DNA of 45,449 bases, taken from Gemmatimonadota bacterium. GTDB lineage: Bacteria; Gemmatimonadota; Gemmatimonadetes; Gemmatimonadales; GWC2-71-9. The position numbers and the translations under genes are program-made. Shown in pieces: positions 25,301 through 31,955 of the stretch. Location of the stretch: contig QHUT01000066.1 in the NCBI GenBank assembly GCA_003222055.1, positions 1-45,449 of the forward strand, in the 5' to 3' direction. The first letter of the stretch is position 1. Each line of letters begins with the position of its first letter. Under the pieces are notes generated by a model. The model was not told the origin of the DNA. It did not search any database and saw nothing but the letters and a program-made list of their open reading frames with translations.

Positions 25301-25738
25301 GACGCCGCGGCCGTCCACCACGTCGTTGCGCGGGTTGCCTTCGCCCGTCCCCACCCACACGACGTTCGGGTTCGAGGGCGCGAGGGCCACGGCACCGATC
25401 GACGACGTCGGCTGGTCTTTGAAGACGGCGTCCCAGGAATCGCCGCCGTCCGTCGTCTTCCACACGCCGCCCGCCGCGGCACCGACGTAATAGGTGTTCC
25501 GGTCGCCGGGCACCCCGACCACAGCCGCCACGCGACCACCGCCCACGGAGGGCCCGAGGTTGCGGAACTTCACGTTGTTCAGGGAGTCCGCGCCCGCTGG
25601 CGCGGGTGCGGTGGCCGTGGGCGCGGGGACGGGTCGCTGCTTCGCCCGGCCGCGACCTTGCGCGCTGCCGGAGAGGGCGAGCGTCGCCGACAGGAGCATG
25701 CTGCAGAGACTGGCTTGACGGAGAGCCGTGCGGTGCAT
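22388..25738 (-). CDS. secreted Asp-box (VPS10/sortilin-like) beta-propeller protein 2
   Basis: A 1116-residue paralogue of the gene at 17116. ATG 25738 follows GAAGGAG by 8 nt and gives a signal peptide ending near LSGSAQG. Asp-box motifs include KTTDGGDSW, RTADGGKTW, RSKDGGLTW, KTTDGGDHW, VTRDGGKTW and KTADYGKTW. Shared landmarks are HHALWIDPQNPDRMIQGNDGG, shifted here in several residues, ISPDLTRN and ATHGRGLFVLDNITPLEEL. It differs by an alanine/proline-rich spacer after the signal peptide and by a run of eleven glycines at about 441-455, absent from both paralogues. A helical C-terminal domain ends TDVAGFNKTAEERRAPV. Substrate and role are unknown. Confidence 0.85.
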   Translation of the reverse strand: MHRTALRQASLCSMLLSATLALSGSAQGRGRAKQRPVPAPTATAPAPAGADSLNNVKFRNLGPSVGGGRVAAVVGVPGDRNTYYVGAAAGGVWKTTDGGDSWDAVFKDQPTSSIGAVALAPSNPNVVWVGTGEGNPRNDVVDGRGVFMSPDAGKSWQFMGLGDVGQITRIVIDPADPDVVFVAALGHVWAPNAERGVFRTADGGKTWHKVLFVNDTTGAADLIMVPGNPRLLFAALWQVVRHPWELVSGGAASGIYRSKDGGLTWERLKEGLPTGLLGRIAVAVGPTNPSHVYALIETTQGMLWDSKDQGDHWTKVSDFHGLSARPFYFSLLHVSPVDDRKLFFSSYLLLRSDDGGKTTTPIDRGVHVDHHALWIDPQNPDRMIQGNDGGAYVTETGAKSWRYLNNLPIEQFYMVAADNNTPYMLCGGLQDNNAWCGPSSGAGGGGGGGGGGGAAGGLNGSEWFTVTGGDGEYAVPAPSDSAILYVDSQNGNITRVDLKTGVTRSIRPYLSSVNEMKPANLKYRFNWTSPIAVSARDANTVYLGANVVFKTTDGGDHWTAISPDLTRNDKAKQVTSGGPIEYDISGAETYNTILTVTLAPTDSSVIWVGTDDGLVQVTRDGGKTWSDVSGHFPALAKDAEGRVYQIGVSPFDAGTAYLAVDRHELDDRRPYVYKTADYGKTWTDIGKGLPPDVPAHVVRENPNLRGFLVLGTDAALWYSRDGGASWQALKADFPTVPVYDVQFVKRSHDLVVATHGRGLFVLDNITPLEELTPQVLAADLHVFSTQPAQIRVRPRRAGVAPTRFTTPNAPAGAVIDYYLKTALDTATSGQGEQRRGERSRRGRVIVTVTDARGDTVVVDSSGPGKQGVNRYIWTLRHAGPVRLTFDRPAGAEEEENPFRTVVGPRAVPGSYSVAVTAGGRTETTTVRVEPDPVLGGDPARFAAQLVAGLEWRNALSALNAMLNRIVSLETQLKNTQQALRDNAGGAGGEGDTATVGPVMRQGRELGRKLKELKDSLYNSDVQRDAGQDDIHYLNRFHDRLQALGFALALAYAQPPSEVVAARFKELRATLDDYLARFNALVRTDVAGFNKTAEERRAPVLVAGEPIEVKVVKVVSR
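24376..24420. repeat. glycine-codon microsatellite inside Asp-box gene 2
   Basis: CCG/CCT/CCC triplets on the plus strand encode eleven consecutive glycines on the minus strand. The tract lies in a loop region just after the LQDNNAWCG segment. It is absent from the two paralogues in the window, so it looks like a slippage-prone insertion. Confidence 0.6.
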
Positions 25739-25840
25739 CGGACGAACTCCTTCGGTGGGTTCCGGAGGGATACGAAGACGCAACACGAAGCGTTGGACGT
25801 GGGCGCTGATGTACCGGCCTCGCGCGGCGCGTCACCTGTG

Positions 25841-25846
25841 TATGAT
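25841..25846 (+). promoter_or_regulatory. candidate -10 element directly before the HtrA start
   Basis: TATGAT, preceded by TGTG, lies 9 bp before ATG 25856. Transcription would start at or within a few bases of the start codon, so the mRNA may be leaderless; no ribosome site is seen between. No clear -35 box is found. Confidence 0.4.
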
Positions 25847-25855
25847 GTTCCCCCT

Positions 25856-27214
25856 ATGAGAACTCCCTTGCTGCTGTTCGGCATGACGCTCGCGACCGTT
25901 GCGACAGCGCCACACATTCTGGCCCAGGATGCTGGCCGATCCCGCCAGACGGCCATCGTCACGGCCGCAGCCCGACTGGCACCGGCCGTCGTGAGCGTGA
26001 ACGTGCTGCGGCGCGAGCGGCGGCTGGCGCAGGACCCCTTTGACTTGTTCTTCATGCCGCGTGGTGCCGAGCAGGTGGTAGAGGGATACGGGTCCGGCTT
26101 CATCATCTCGCCGGACGGCGTCGTGATCACCAATCAACACGTCACGCAGGGGGCCGAGCAGATCGTCGTCACGATGCGGGACGGGCGGGACTTTGCCGCG
26201 AAGATCCTGGGCGAGGACCCGCTCACGGACATCGCCGTGCTCAAGCTCGACGGCGCAGGCCTGCCGACCGCGCCGCTCGGCAAGAGCACCGACCTGTTGA
26301 TCGGCGAATGGGTCGTCGCCGTGGGCAACCCGTTCGCCTATCTGCTGGGCAACGCCGAGCCCACGGTCACGGCCGGGGTCGTGAGCGCGGTGGGCCGCAA
26401 CCTGCTGCCCTCCGAAGGGCAGTCGGGGATCTACGTCGGCATGATCCAGACCGACGCCGCGATCAACCCAGGTAACTCAGGCGGCCCGCTCGCCAACGCC
26501 CTGGGAGAGGTGGTGGGCGTGAACAGCTCGATCTTCACGAGCTCGGGCGGCTCCGTCGGGATCGGGTTCGCGATCCCGATCGAGCGGGCGCTGCGCGTCA
26601 CGGACGAGCTGCGGCGCTTCGGCAAAGTGCGCCGCGCCTGGGTGGGGCTCGAAGTCGCGGGCGCGGAGGACCTGCGGGGCTGGAAGCGGGCCGGGGGCCT
26701 GCGCGTGAGCCAGGTGGCGTCGGGAGGCCCGGCCGGCCGGGCCGGCGTGGCGCCAGGCGACGTGCTGGTGAGCGCGGGCGGGCGGCGGCTGCGGACTTTC
26801 CTCGACTGGGAGGCGGTGCTGCTCGACATCGGGCCCGGAGACACGCTGACCGTGAGCTACCGGCACGGGGGCGAGAGTCGCACGGCGCGGCTGGCGGTCA
26901 CGGACCTCCCCACCACGCTCGCTGAGAAAGTGGCCGTGCTCGGCGGAATGAAGGTCGTGACGGTGACGGCCCCCGTGCGCGCCGAGCGGGGCATTCAGAG
27001 CGACCACGGCGCACTGATCTACGACATCCCCGACGAGATGCAGCAGGCGACTGGACTCCGCTCCGGGGACGTGATCCTCCAGATCAACCGGGTGCGCGTG
27101 TCGAGCGTCGACGATCTGCGCCGGGCGTTCGCCGCCGCGGCGGGGGCGGGTGCCGCCACGGTGTGGTTCGAGCGGGACGGGCGGCTCAACCGCACGGCTT
27201 TCTATGTGAGATGA
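25856..27214 (+). CDS. periplasmic HtrA/DegP-type serine protease
   Basis: A 452-residue secreted trypsin-like protease (signal peptide to about residue 24, ILAQD). The catalytic triad is His95 in ITNQHVTQ, Asp125 in LTDIAVLK and Ser208 in INPGNSGGPL, so all three residues are present. VGNPF and VGIGFAIPI complete the protease domain (about 35-255). Two PDZ domains follow, about 260-345 and 365-450, as in DegP, although the second is degenerate (LRSGDVILQINRVRVSS). The likely role is envelope protein quality control. The gene diverges from Asp-box gene 2 by 117 bp and is followed after 65 bp by the ACT protein. Confidence 0.92.
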   Translation: MRTPLLLFGMTLATVATAPHILAQDAGRSRQTAIVTAAARLAPAVVSVNVLRRERRLAQDPFDLFFMPRGAEQVVEGYGSGFIISPDGVVITNQHVTQGAEQIVVTMRDGRDFAAKILGEDPLTDIAVLKLDGAGLPTAPLGKSTDLLIGEWVVAVGNPFAYLLGNAEPTVTAGVVSAVGRNLLPSEGQSGIYVGMIQTDAAINPGNSGGPLANALGEVVGVNSSIFTSSGGSVGIGFAIPIERALRVTDELRRFGKVRRAWVGLEVAGAEDLRGWKRAGGLRVSQVASGGPAGRAGVAPGDVLVSAGGRRLRTFLDWEAVLLDIGPGDTLTVSYRHGGESRTARLAVTDLPTTLAEKVAVLGGMKVVTVTAPVRAERGIQSDHGALIYDIPDEMQQATGLRSGDVILQINRVRVSSVDDLRRAFAAAAGAGAATVWFERDGRLNRTAFYVR

Positions 27215-27279
27215 GGCGACCTGGCGGGCGGGCGGACGCCGGGCCATAGTCATGCGAGTGCTCACACCCGGAGACCATC

Positions 27280-27693
27280 ATGGCCGACACGATTCGCAGG
27301 GTCAGCTACTACTACACCACCATTCCCGACAAGCCGGGTGAAGGCACGCGTCTGCTCGACGCGTTGCGGAGCGCGGGCGTCAATCTGCTCGCGCTACACG
27401 CGTTTCCCAGCGCCCGCAAGGCGCAAGTGGACTTCGTCCCGTCGGACGCGGGCGCCTTCGCGGCGGCGGCGAAGGGAGCGAAGATCAAGCTGTCGAAACC
27501 GAAGACGGCGTTCCTGGTGGATGGCGACGACCGGGTGGGCGCGCTGGCCGGTGTGCTCGGCCGGCTCGCGTCCGCGAAGATCAACGTCACGGCGGTGACG
27601 GGATTGTGCGCCGGGATGGGGCGCTACGGCGTGATCCTGTGGGTCAAGGAGCGCGACGTGAGCAAGGCCGCCGCCGCGCTGGGAGCGATGTAG
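27280..27693 (+). CDS. tandem ACT-domain protein
   Basis: A 137-residue protein made of two ACT-like halves. The first (about 6-65) reads YYYTTIPDKPGEGTRLLDALRSAGVNLL, the second (about 74-135) reads AFLVDGDDRVGALAGVLGRLASAKINV. ACT domains bind small ligands, usually amino acids, and this stand-alone form is most likely a sensor or regulatory subunit. The start follows GGAG by 7 nt. It has no signal peptide. It follows htrA on the same strand, and the convergent hypothetical gene ends 4 bp after its stop. The ligand cannot be inferred. Confidence 0.75.
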   Translation: MADTIRRVSYYYTTIPDKPGEGTRLLDALRSAGVNLLALHAFPSARKAQVDFVPSDAGAFAAAAKGAKIKLSKPKTAFLVDGDDRVGALAGVLGRLASAKINVTAVTGLCAGMGRYGVILWVKERDVSKAAAALGAM

Positions 27694-27697
27694 CCCC

Positions 27698-28384
27698 TTA
27701 GGGGCCCGTCTTTCCCGCGAGGCGCGCGGGCAACGAATCGAGGGCGAGGTGCACGGCGGCGACGTTGCGGCCGCCGTCGCCGAGCAGGGCAAGGCGAGGG
27801 ACGTCGACGAAGCGGTCTCCCACGATGCGGGCGGCGAGCTCGATGCCGCCCACTCCGCTGTAGAGCTCCTTCCCCGCCGAGTCCTCCACCATCGTGAAGA
27901 GCGACAGGGCCGGTACCGAGCCGGTCTTGGTGCCGAACAGGAATCCCCCGACCCCGCCCGGCGCGCCGCTGGTCTGCTCCACGCCGTGCCACTTCACCTT
28001 CCCGCCCTCGAACGGTGCGCCCACGAACTCGATGTCCGGGTGAAGCCACGCCTCGGCTCCATAGCGGGCTCTGAGTTCGCGCAGTGTCCCCAGGTGCACC
28101 GCATTCCACTTGGCCTCGACGAGCTTGCCCGTGTAGGTGTCGTAGTACCCGCCCATCGAGTCGCGCAGGTGCACCCAGATCGACTCGGAAGCCGCGGCAG
28201 ACACGACGGTGAAGCCTTCACCGCGCAGCACGGACACGATGAGCGAGTCGAACCGTGCGCGCGGGCTCGGCAGATTGGCGAAGTCACGCGGCAGATCGAT
28301 CGACGACACGGCGATGGTCTTCACGCCCTGCCGAGGCGCCAGCGCGAGACCGGCGGCGAGCGCGAGCATCCAGCCCGCCCTCAC
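27698..28384 (-). CDS. secreted hypothetical protein, paralogue of the adjacent gene
   Basis: I do not recognise this 228-residue protein. It has an N-terminal signal-like segment (MLALAAGLALA) and then a mixed alpha/beta domain starting KTIAVSSIDLP. It aligns along its whole length with the preceding gene: shared blocks are KTIA-S, RFDSL, IWVHLRDSMGGYYDTYTGK (against a similar block there), GTLRELRARYGAEAWL, PALSL, ELYSGVGGIE and AVHLALDSLPARL. It begins at a GTG overlapping the previous stop (GTGA), so the pair arose by tandem duplication and is coupled. The layout (short exported domain near 200 residues, strand-starting KTIAV) recalls CsgG/LpoB-like periplasmic folds, but that is only a guess. 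Confidence 0.7.
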   Translation of the reverse strand: MRAGWMLALAAGLALAPRQGVKTIAVSSIDLPRDFANLPSPRARFDSLIVSVLRGEGFTVVSAAASESIWVHLRDSMGGYYDTYTGKLVEAKWNAVHLGTLRELRARYGAEAWLHPDIEFVGAPFEGGKVKWHGVEQTSGAPGGVGGFLFGTKTGSVPALSLFTMVEDSAGKELYSGVGGIELAARIVGDRFVDVPRLALLGDGGRNVAAVHLALDSLPARLAGKTGP

Positions 28385-29040
28385 GGGCTCACCCGGAGCC
28401 GCGCCGCCAGCGAATCGATGGCGAGATGGAGCGCCTGGAGATTCCGCTTCGAGTCCTCGAAGAACTTGTCGCGCGAGATATTCTTCGAGCCCTTGCTCAG
28501 CACCCGGATCCCGCCACGGCCGGAATAGATCTCGGTACCGGACATATCCGACACCGACACCACGAGCGACAGCGCCGGCGCCGTGCCACTCGAGCCCCTT
28601 CCCATGCCCTCCGACGCCCCATCCCAGCGCGCCTTGCCGTCTTGGAAGTCGACCGGCACGACCTCGATCCGCGGGCGGAGCCAGGCGTCCGCGTGAAAGC
28701 GGTCCGCGAGCTCGCGCCGCGTGCCGTCCATCACGGCCCGGTACTTGGCCTCTACGCGCTCACCGGTGATCGCCGAATAGAAACCGTGGACCGAATCCGC
28801 GAGCCGCTTCCAGATCGCGCCGGCCTCGGTCGACGGAATCACCGTGACCCCGGCGTGCGCCAGCTCGCCCGCGAGCAGCGAGTCGAACAGGTCGCGCACG
28901 GGTTCGGGGTTATCCAGGCCGTCGGGCAGACGAGTCGGGGACAGGGCGATCGTCTTGATGGGCGCGGCCCCGCGAGCCGCCGCGAGGGCGACCGCAAGGG
29001 TGAACGCCAGACAGGTGAGCCGCACGCGACACCGGGACAT
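28381..29040 (-). CDS. secreted hypothetical protein, first of tandem paralogues
   Basis: A 219-residue protein with a signal peptide (LTCLAFTLAVALAAARGAA) and one alpha/beta domain. It shares about a third of its residues with the following gene by eye, including KTIALSPTRLP, IWKRLADSVHGFYSAITGE, GTRRELADRFHADAWLRP, PALSLVVSVSD and EIYSGRGGI. GGGGGAGATC stands 8-9 nt before the ATG. A probable promoter lies just upstream at 29059-29089, so the pair may be transcribed apart from dinB. No enzyme motif is seen. A structural or accessory envelope role is possible but not supported directly. Confidence 0.7.
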   Translation of the reverse strand: MSRCRVRLTCLAFTLAVALAAARGAAPIKTIALSPTRLPDGLDNPEPVRDLFDSLLAGELAHAGVTVIPSTEAGAIWKRLADSVHGFYSAITGERVEAKYRAVMDGTRRELADRFHADAWLRPRIEVVPVDFQDGKARWDGASEGMGRGSSGTAPALSLVVSVSDMSGTEIYSGRGGIRVLSKGSKNISRDKFFEDSKRNLQALHLAIDSLAARLRVSP

Positions 29041-29058
29041 CGATGATCTCCCCCTGCC

Positions 29059-29089
29059 TTAATAGGGCCGCCCTGCGGCACGACGTCAA
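29059..29089 (-). promoter_or_regulatory. candidate promoter of the tandem paralogue pair
   Basis: On the minus strand TTGACG (29089-29084) and TATTAA (29064-29059) are separated by 19 bp, slightly long for sigma-70. The site lies between the dinB stop and the ATG at 29040, with an expected start about 12 nt before the ribosome site. Confidence 0.4.
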
Positions 29090-29100
29090 GAGGCAATCGA

Positions 29101-30321
29101 CTAGCGCCCCTGCGCCCCGCCGCGCCCCAGCGCATCGGGGCCGAATTTGCCGCGCACTTCGTCGATCACCCGAGAGATCGTCCGGTCGCGCTCGGTTTCG
29201 ATCCCTCCCGCCTCGCGCTCGAGCAGGGAGAGCTGTCCCTCGGCGCCCTCCGCCCCGAGCTGCGACAGGGCCACACCCAACAGCCGGGCGGGCACGCGCC
29301 GGGCGCGGCGCAGTCTGGCGAGCAGCTGGCGCGCCACGGCGTACACCGCACGGTCGGACCGCACCGGGTCGGGCAGCGTGCGGCTCGCCTGGCGGGTGAT
29401 GAAGTCGGCGTCGCGCAGCTTCACGCTCACCGTACGCGCCACGAGACCGCCGTCTCGCAGATCGGCGCTGGCACGATCGGCGAGGACGAGCAGCTTCGCG
29501 GCCAGGGCGTCGTCATCGTCCACGTCGGTCGGGAACGTCTCGTCACGGCTCACCGACTTGGCCTCCCGATCCGGCTCGACCGGCGCCGCGTCGTGGCCAC
29601 GGACCCGCTGGTAGAGCCACTCGCCCTCGCGCTCGCCCAGCCAGCGGACCAGGGTCTCCCGCTCGTGCCGGACCACGTCGCGTACCGAGCGCAGGCCGAA
29701 CCGCGCGAGGCGCTCCTGGAACTTGGGCCCGACGAACGGCAGGTCGGCGAGCGCGAACCGCAGCATGAATTCCGCCTCCGCGCCCGGCGGGACCACGTGC
29801 ACGCCACCGGAGGGCGAGCCGGGTCGCGGCTTGGCGACGCCCGCGGCGAGCTTGGCCACGAGCTTCGAGGTCGCGCCCCCGATCGACAGCGATAGCGTGG
29901 TCTCCGCGAGTACGGTGTCGCGGATGCGGCGGGCCGTCGCGGCGAGCGGCTCGTCGTGATACAGGCGCTCCGTGCCGGAGAGGTCCAGGTAGAACTCGTC
30001 GCTCGAGGCCTGCTCCACGGCGGGCGTGAACCGCCGCAGCACCGCCGCGATCTCGCGGCCCTTGTCGGCGCAGGCCTCCCAAGGGACCGGTACGACCGTC
30101 GCGCCGGGACAGAGGCGCACGGCGCGCGCCATCGGCATCGCGGACTGGACGCCGTAGGCCCGCGCTTCATACGATGCCGAGGTGACCACGCCGCGGCGGT
30201 CGGGCGCGCCGCCGACGATCAGGAGCCGCGCCTTGCCCGCACCGTCCGGGTCCACGAGACGCGCCACCGCGACGTAGAAGGCGTCGGCATCGGCCAGCAG
30301 GATCCGCCGGCCCGTGGTCAT
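29101..30321 (-). CDS. dinB: DNA polymerase IV (Y-family translesion polymerase)
   Basis: A 406-residue Y-family polymerase that copies past damaged bases. Residues 7-20 (ILLADADAFYVAVA) give the first metal ligand Asp11; the usual FFASVE is replaced by FYVAVA. ASSDEFYLDLSGT carries Asp108 and Glu109, where the family has SIDEA. GGATSKLVAKLAAGVAKP and the helix-hairpin-helix LPFVGPKFQERLARFGLRSV are normal. The little-finger domain follows (about 245-360). The C-terminus lacks an obvious clamp-binding motif beyond EGQLSLLERE, in which QLSLL fits the QLxLF beta-clamp motif. It starts inside the stop of the preceding small gene (ATGA) and belongs to a run that begins with ligD. Confidence 0.92.
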   Translation of the reverse strand: MTTGRRILLADADAFYVAVARLVDPDGAGKARLLIVGGAPDRRGVVTSASYEARAYGVQSAMPMARAVRLCPGATVVPVPWEACADKGREIAAVLRRFTPAVEQASSDEFYLDLSGTERLYHDEPLAATARRIRDTVLAETTLSLSIGGATSKLVAKLAAGVAKPRPGSPSGGVHVVPPGAEAEFMLRFALADLPFVGPKFQERLARFGLRSVRDVVRHERETLVRWLGEREGEWLYQRVRGHDAAPVEPDREAKSVSRDETFPTDVDDDDALAAKLLVLADRASADLRDGGLVARTVSVKLRDADFITRQASRTLPDPVRSDRAVYAVARQLLARLRRARRVPARLLGVALSQLGAEGAEGQLSLLEREAGGIETERDRTISRVIDEVRGKFGPDALGRGGAQGR

Positions 30322-30686
30322 CGTGGAGGAGGCGCGGTCCGCGTGCGGAGGATCTGCTCCACCACCCGGCGGCGCTCGGGCAGGTCCAGCAGGGTCAGCT
30401 GATACACCAGGTCGCTCGTGCCGTTGGCCGCGCCGTCGTAGCGCGCGCCGTCGGTGACGGGTCCGACCTCGCGCTTCCCCGCCCGGACGAGCCGCATCTC
30501 GTCCACCCGCAGCAACGGGTAGCGCATGGTCTTCTTGTTCTGGCGGAACACGATCGTGTCGCGCCGCAGCGAGTCGAGCCGCAGGTCCCACACGATCGTC
30601 CCGTCCCTGAGCGTGATCTGCCACACGTCCTCCGTCGCCTGCCCGGCTCCGACCAACGCGAGGGCCGCGAGGAGCAGCGCTCTCAT
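30318..30686 (-). CDS. small secreted hypothetical protein between THX and dinB
   Basis: I do not recognise this 122-residue protein. It has a short signal peptide (ALLLAALALVGAGQA) and a predicted strand-rich core: WQITLRDGTIVWDLRLDSL, DTIVFRQNKKTMRYPLLRVDEM. The C-terminal third is charged. It overlaps THX upstream and dinB downstream by ATGA at both ends, so the three are translated in sequence. Having an exported protein sandwiched between a ribosomal and a repair gene is unusual, and position gives no hint of its role. Confidence 0.65.
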   Translation of the reverse strand: MRALLLAALALVGAGQATEDVWQITLRDGTIVWDLRLDSLRRDTIVFRQNKKTMRYPLLRVDEMRLVRAGKREVGPVTDGARYDGAANGTSDLVYQLTLLDLPERRRVVEQILRTRTAPPPR

Positions 30687-30814
30687 GTCGTTTCCCCTTT
30701 GCCCGTCTTGGTCGCGTCAGCCGCCTTTTTCTTGCGCCGCTTCTTGAGGCGCCGGTTGCCGTAGGTGCCCCGGAAGATCTTCCCTCGCTTGGTGCGAATG
30801 TCGCCTTTTCCCAT
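30683..30814 (-). CDS. 30S ribosomal protein THX (bTHX)
   Basis: A 43-residue very basic protein begins MGKGDIRTKRGKIFRGTYG and continues with a run of arginine and lysine residues. That start is the hallmark of Thx (bTHX), first seen in the Thermus 30S subunit, where it sits in a cavity of the head and stabilises r[10 protein letters not shown] lies 9 nt upstream of ATG 30814, and the stop forms an ATGA overlap with the next gene. It is 24 bp downstream of the EVE gene. The usual family length is 24-45 residues; the tail here (AADATKTGKGETT) is at the long end. Confidence 0.9.
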   Translation of the reverse strand: MGKGDIRTKRGKIFRGTYGNRRLKKRRKKKAADATKTGKGETT

Positions 30815-30838
30815 GAGTCGCCACTCCTCCGTCGTCAG

Positions 30839-31252
30839 TCATTTCATGCCGCCGAGCTTCTCGAGCCGCCTGAACTGCTCGGCCGATGCCGGCATGACCG
30901 AGAGGCGGCCGATGCGCACCAACGCCAGGTCGGCGAACGCCCGGTCCTTCTTAATCTCGGCGAGCGGGACCGGGCGCGGCAGTCTCCCCACTGCCCGGAG
31001 ATCCACGACAGCCAGCTTCGGGTCCTTCTGCTTGGGGTCGGGATAGGCTTCGGACGTCACCTCAGCCACGCCCACCACGGCTTTCTCGTCGCCGGTGTGA
31101 TAGACCAGCACCCGGTCGCCGGGGTTCATCTGGCGCAAATGCTTCAGCGCCAGGTTGTTCTTGACCCCGTCCCAGACGGCCTTCTTCTGACGCTCGAGGT
31201 CACCGTAACTGTAGGTGGACGGCTCGGTCTTCACGATCCAGTAGCTGGCCAT
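30839..31252 (-). CDS. EVE-domain protein
   Basis: A 137-residue EVE-domain protein of the THYN1 type; such domains bind modified bases in DNA or RNA. The start YWIVKTEPSTYSYGDL is diagnostic, and VWDGVKNNLALKHLRQMNPGDRVLVYHTGDEKAVVGVAEV forms the core in pieces across residues 26-66. The tail SEQ-like region (SVMPASAEQFRRLEKLGG) is also typical of bacterial members. No fused nuclease domain is present. It stands between an alpha/beta hydrolase and ribosomal protein THX in the ligD-dinB run. Modified-base recognition would fit a repair context, but that is inference. Confidence 0.88.
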   Translation of the reverse strand: MASYWIVKTEPSTYSYGDLERQKKAVWDGVKNNLALKHLRQMNPGDRVLVYHTGDEKAVVGVAEVTSEAYPDPKQKDPKLAVVDLRAVGRLPRPVPLAEIKKDRAFADLALVRIGRLSVMPASAEQFRRLEKLGGMK

Positions 31253-31258
31253 AAGGCA

Positions 31259-31300
31259 GGTTAGTGGAGGTTGGTGGAGGTTAGTGGAGGTTGGTGAAGT
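31259..31300. repeat. short direct repeat at the 3' end of the hydrolase gene
   Basis: The 10-mer GGTTAGTGGA or GGTTGGTGGA occurs four times in a row, the last copy degenerate. It spans the stop codon of the hydrolase gene and the gap to the EVE gene. Slippage here could alter the C-terminus of the hydrolase. Confidence 0.6.
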
Positions 31301-31955
31301 CCACCATGGCCTGCACCAGTTCGCCCATCACGTCCGCATCCGTCCTCCCCGACCGCTTGAGCACGTGAAACGAGTGATCCCCGCCCTCGACGAGGTGCAG
31401 CGTGGCCCGGTCGCCGAGCCGTTTCACGACCGGCTTCAGCAACTTCAAGTCGGCGAACTCGTCCCGGTCTCCCTGGAGAAACAGCATGGGGATCCGCACC
31501 TGCGCCAGATGCTCCGCCCGCTTGTCGTCCGGCCGTCCCGGCGGGTGCAACGGAAACCCGAGGAACACGAGGCCGCGCACGCCGGGGAGCGGCTCTTCCG
31601 CTTGTGCGGTAGACGTCATCCGCCCTCCGAACGACTTGCCGCCTGCCACGAGCGGCAGCCCCGGCGCGACGCGAGCCGCCTCCGCCACCACGGCCCGCAC
31701 CGTCGCCGCCGCGACCGCGGGCGGATCGGGCCGGCTGGCCCGGCGCTCCATGTAGGGGAACTGATATCGCAGGGTGGCGATCCCCCGCCCGTCGAGCTGC
31801 CGCGCAACGGTCTCGAGAAACGGATGGCGCATCCCCGCCCCCGCCCCGTGCGCCAGCACGTACAGCAGGCGCGCGCCGTCCGGCCGAACCAGCAGCCCCG
31901 ACACGTCCCCCGCCCGCTCGTCCACGGCGATGCGCAGCTCAACCGAGGCGGCCAT
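31281..31955 (-). CDS. alpha/beta hydrolase (KANL3/Tex30-like)
   Basis: A 224-residue cytoplasmic alpha/beta hydrolase. LYVLAHGAGAGMRHPFL supplies the oxyanion region, and GGKSFGGRM carries the nucleophile Ser108. The acid is Asp163 or Asp165 in LQGDRDEFADL, and the histidine is His194 in EGGDHSFHV. These fit the KANL3/Tex30-type family rather than lipases. The start ATG 31955 overlaps the end of ligD by 17 bp, so it is co-translated with it. The substrate is unknown, and the link with DNA repair is positional only. A short 10-mer repeat covers the stop codon. Confidence 0.82.
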   Translation of the reverse strand: MAASVELRIAVDERAGDVSGLLVRPDGARLLYVLAHGAGAGMRHPFLETVARQLDGRGIATLRYQFPYMERRASRPDPPAVAAATVRAVVAEAARVAPGLPLVAGGKSFGGRMTSTAQAEEPLPGVRGLVFLGFPLHPPGRPDDKRAEHLAQVRIPMLFLQGDRDEFADLKLLKPVVKRLGDRATLHLVEGGDHSFHVLKRSGRTDADVMGELVQAMVDFTNLH

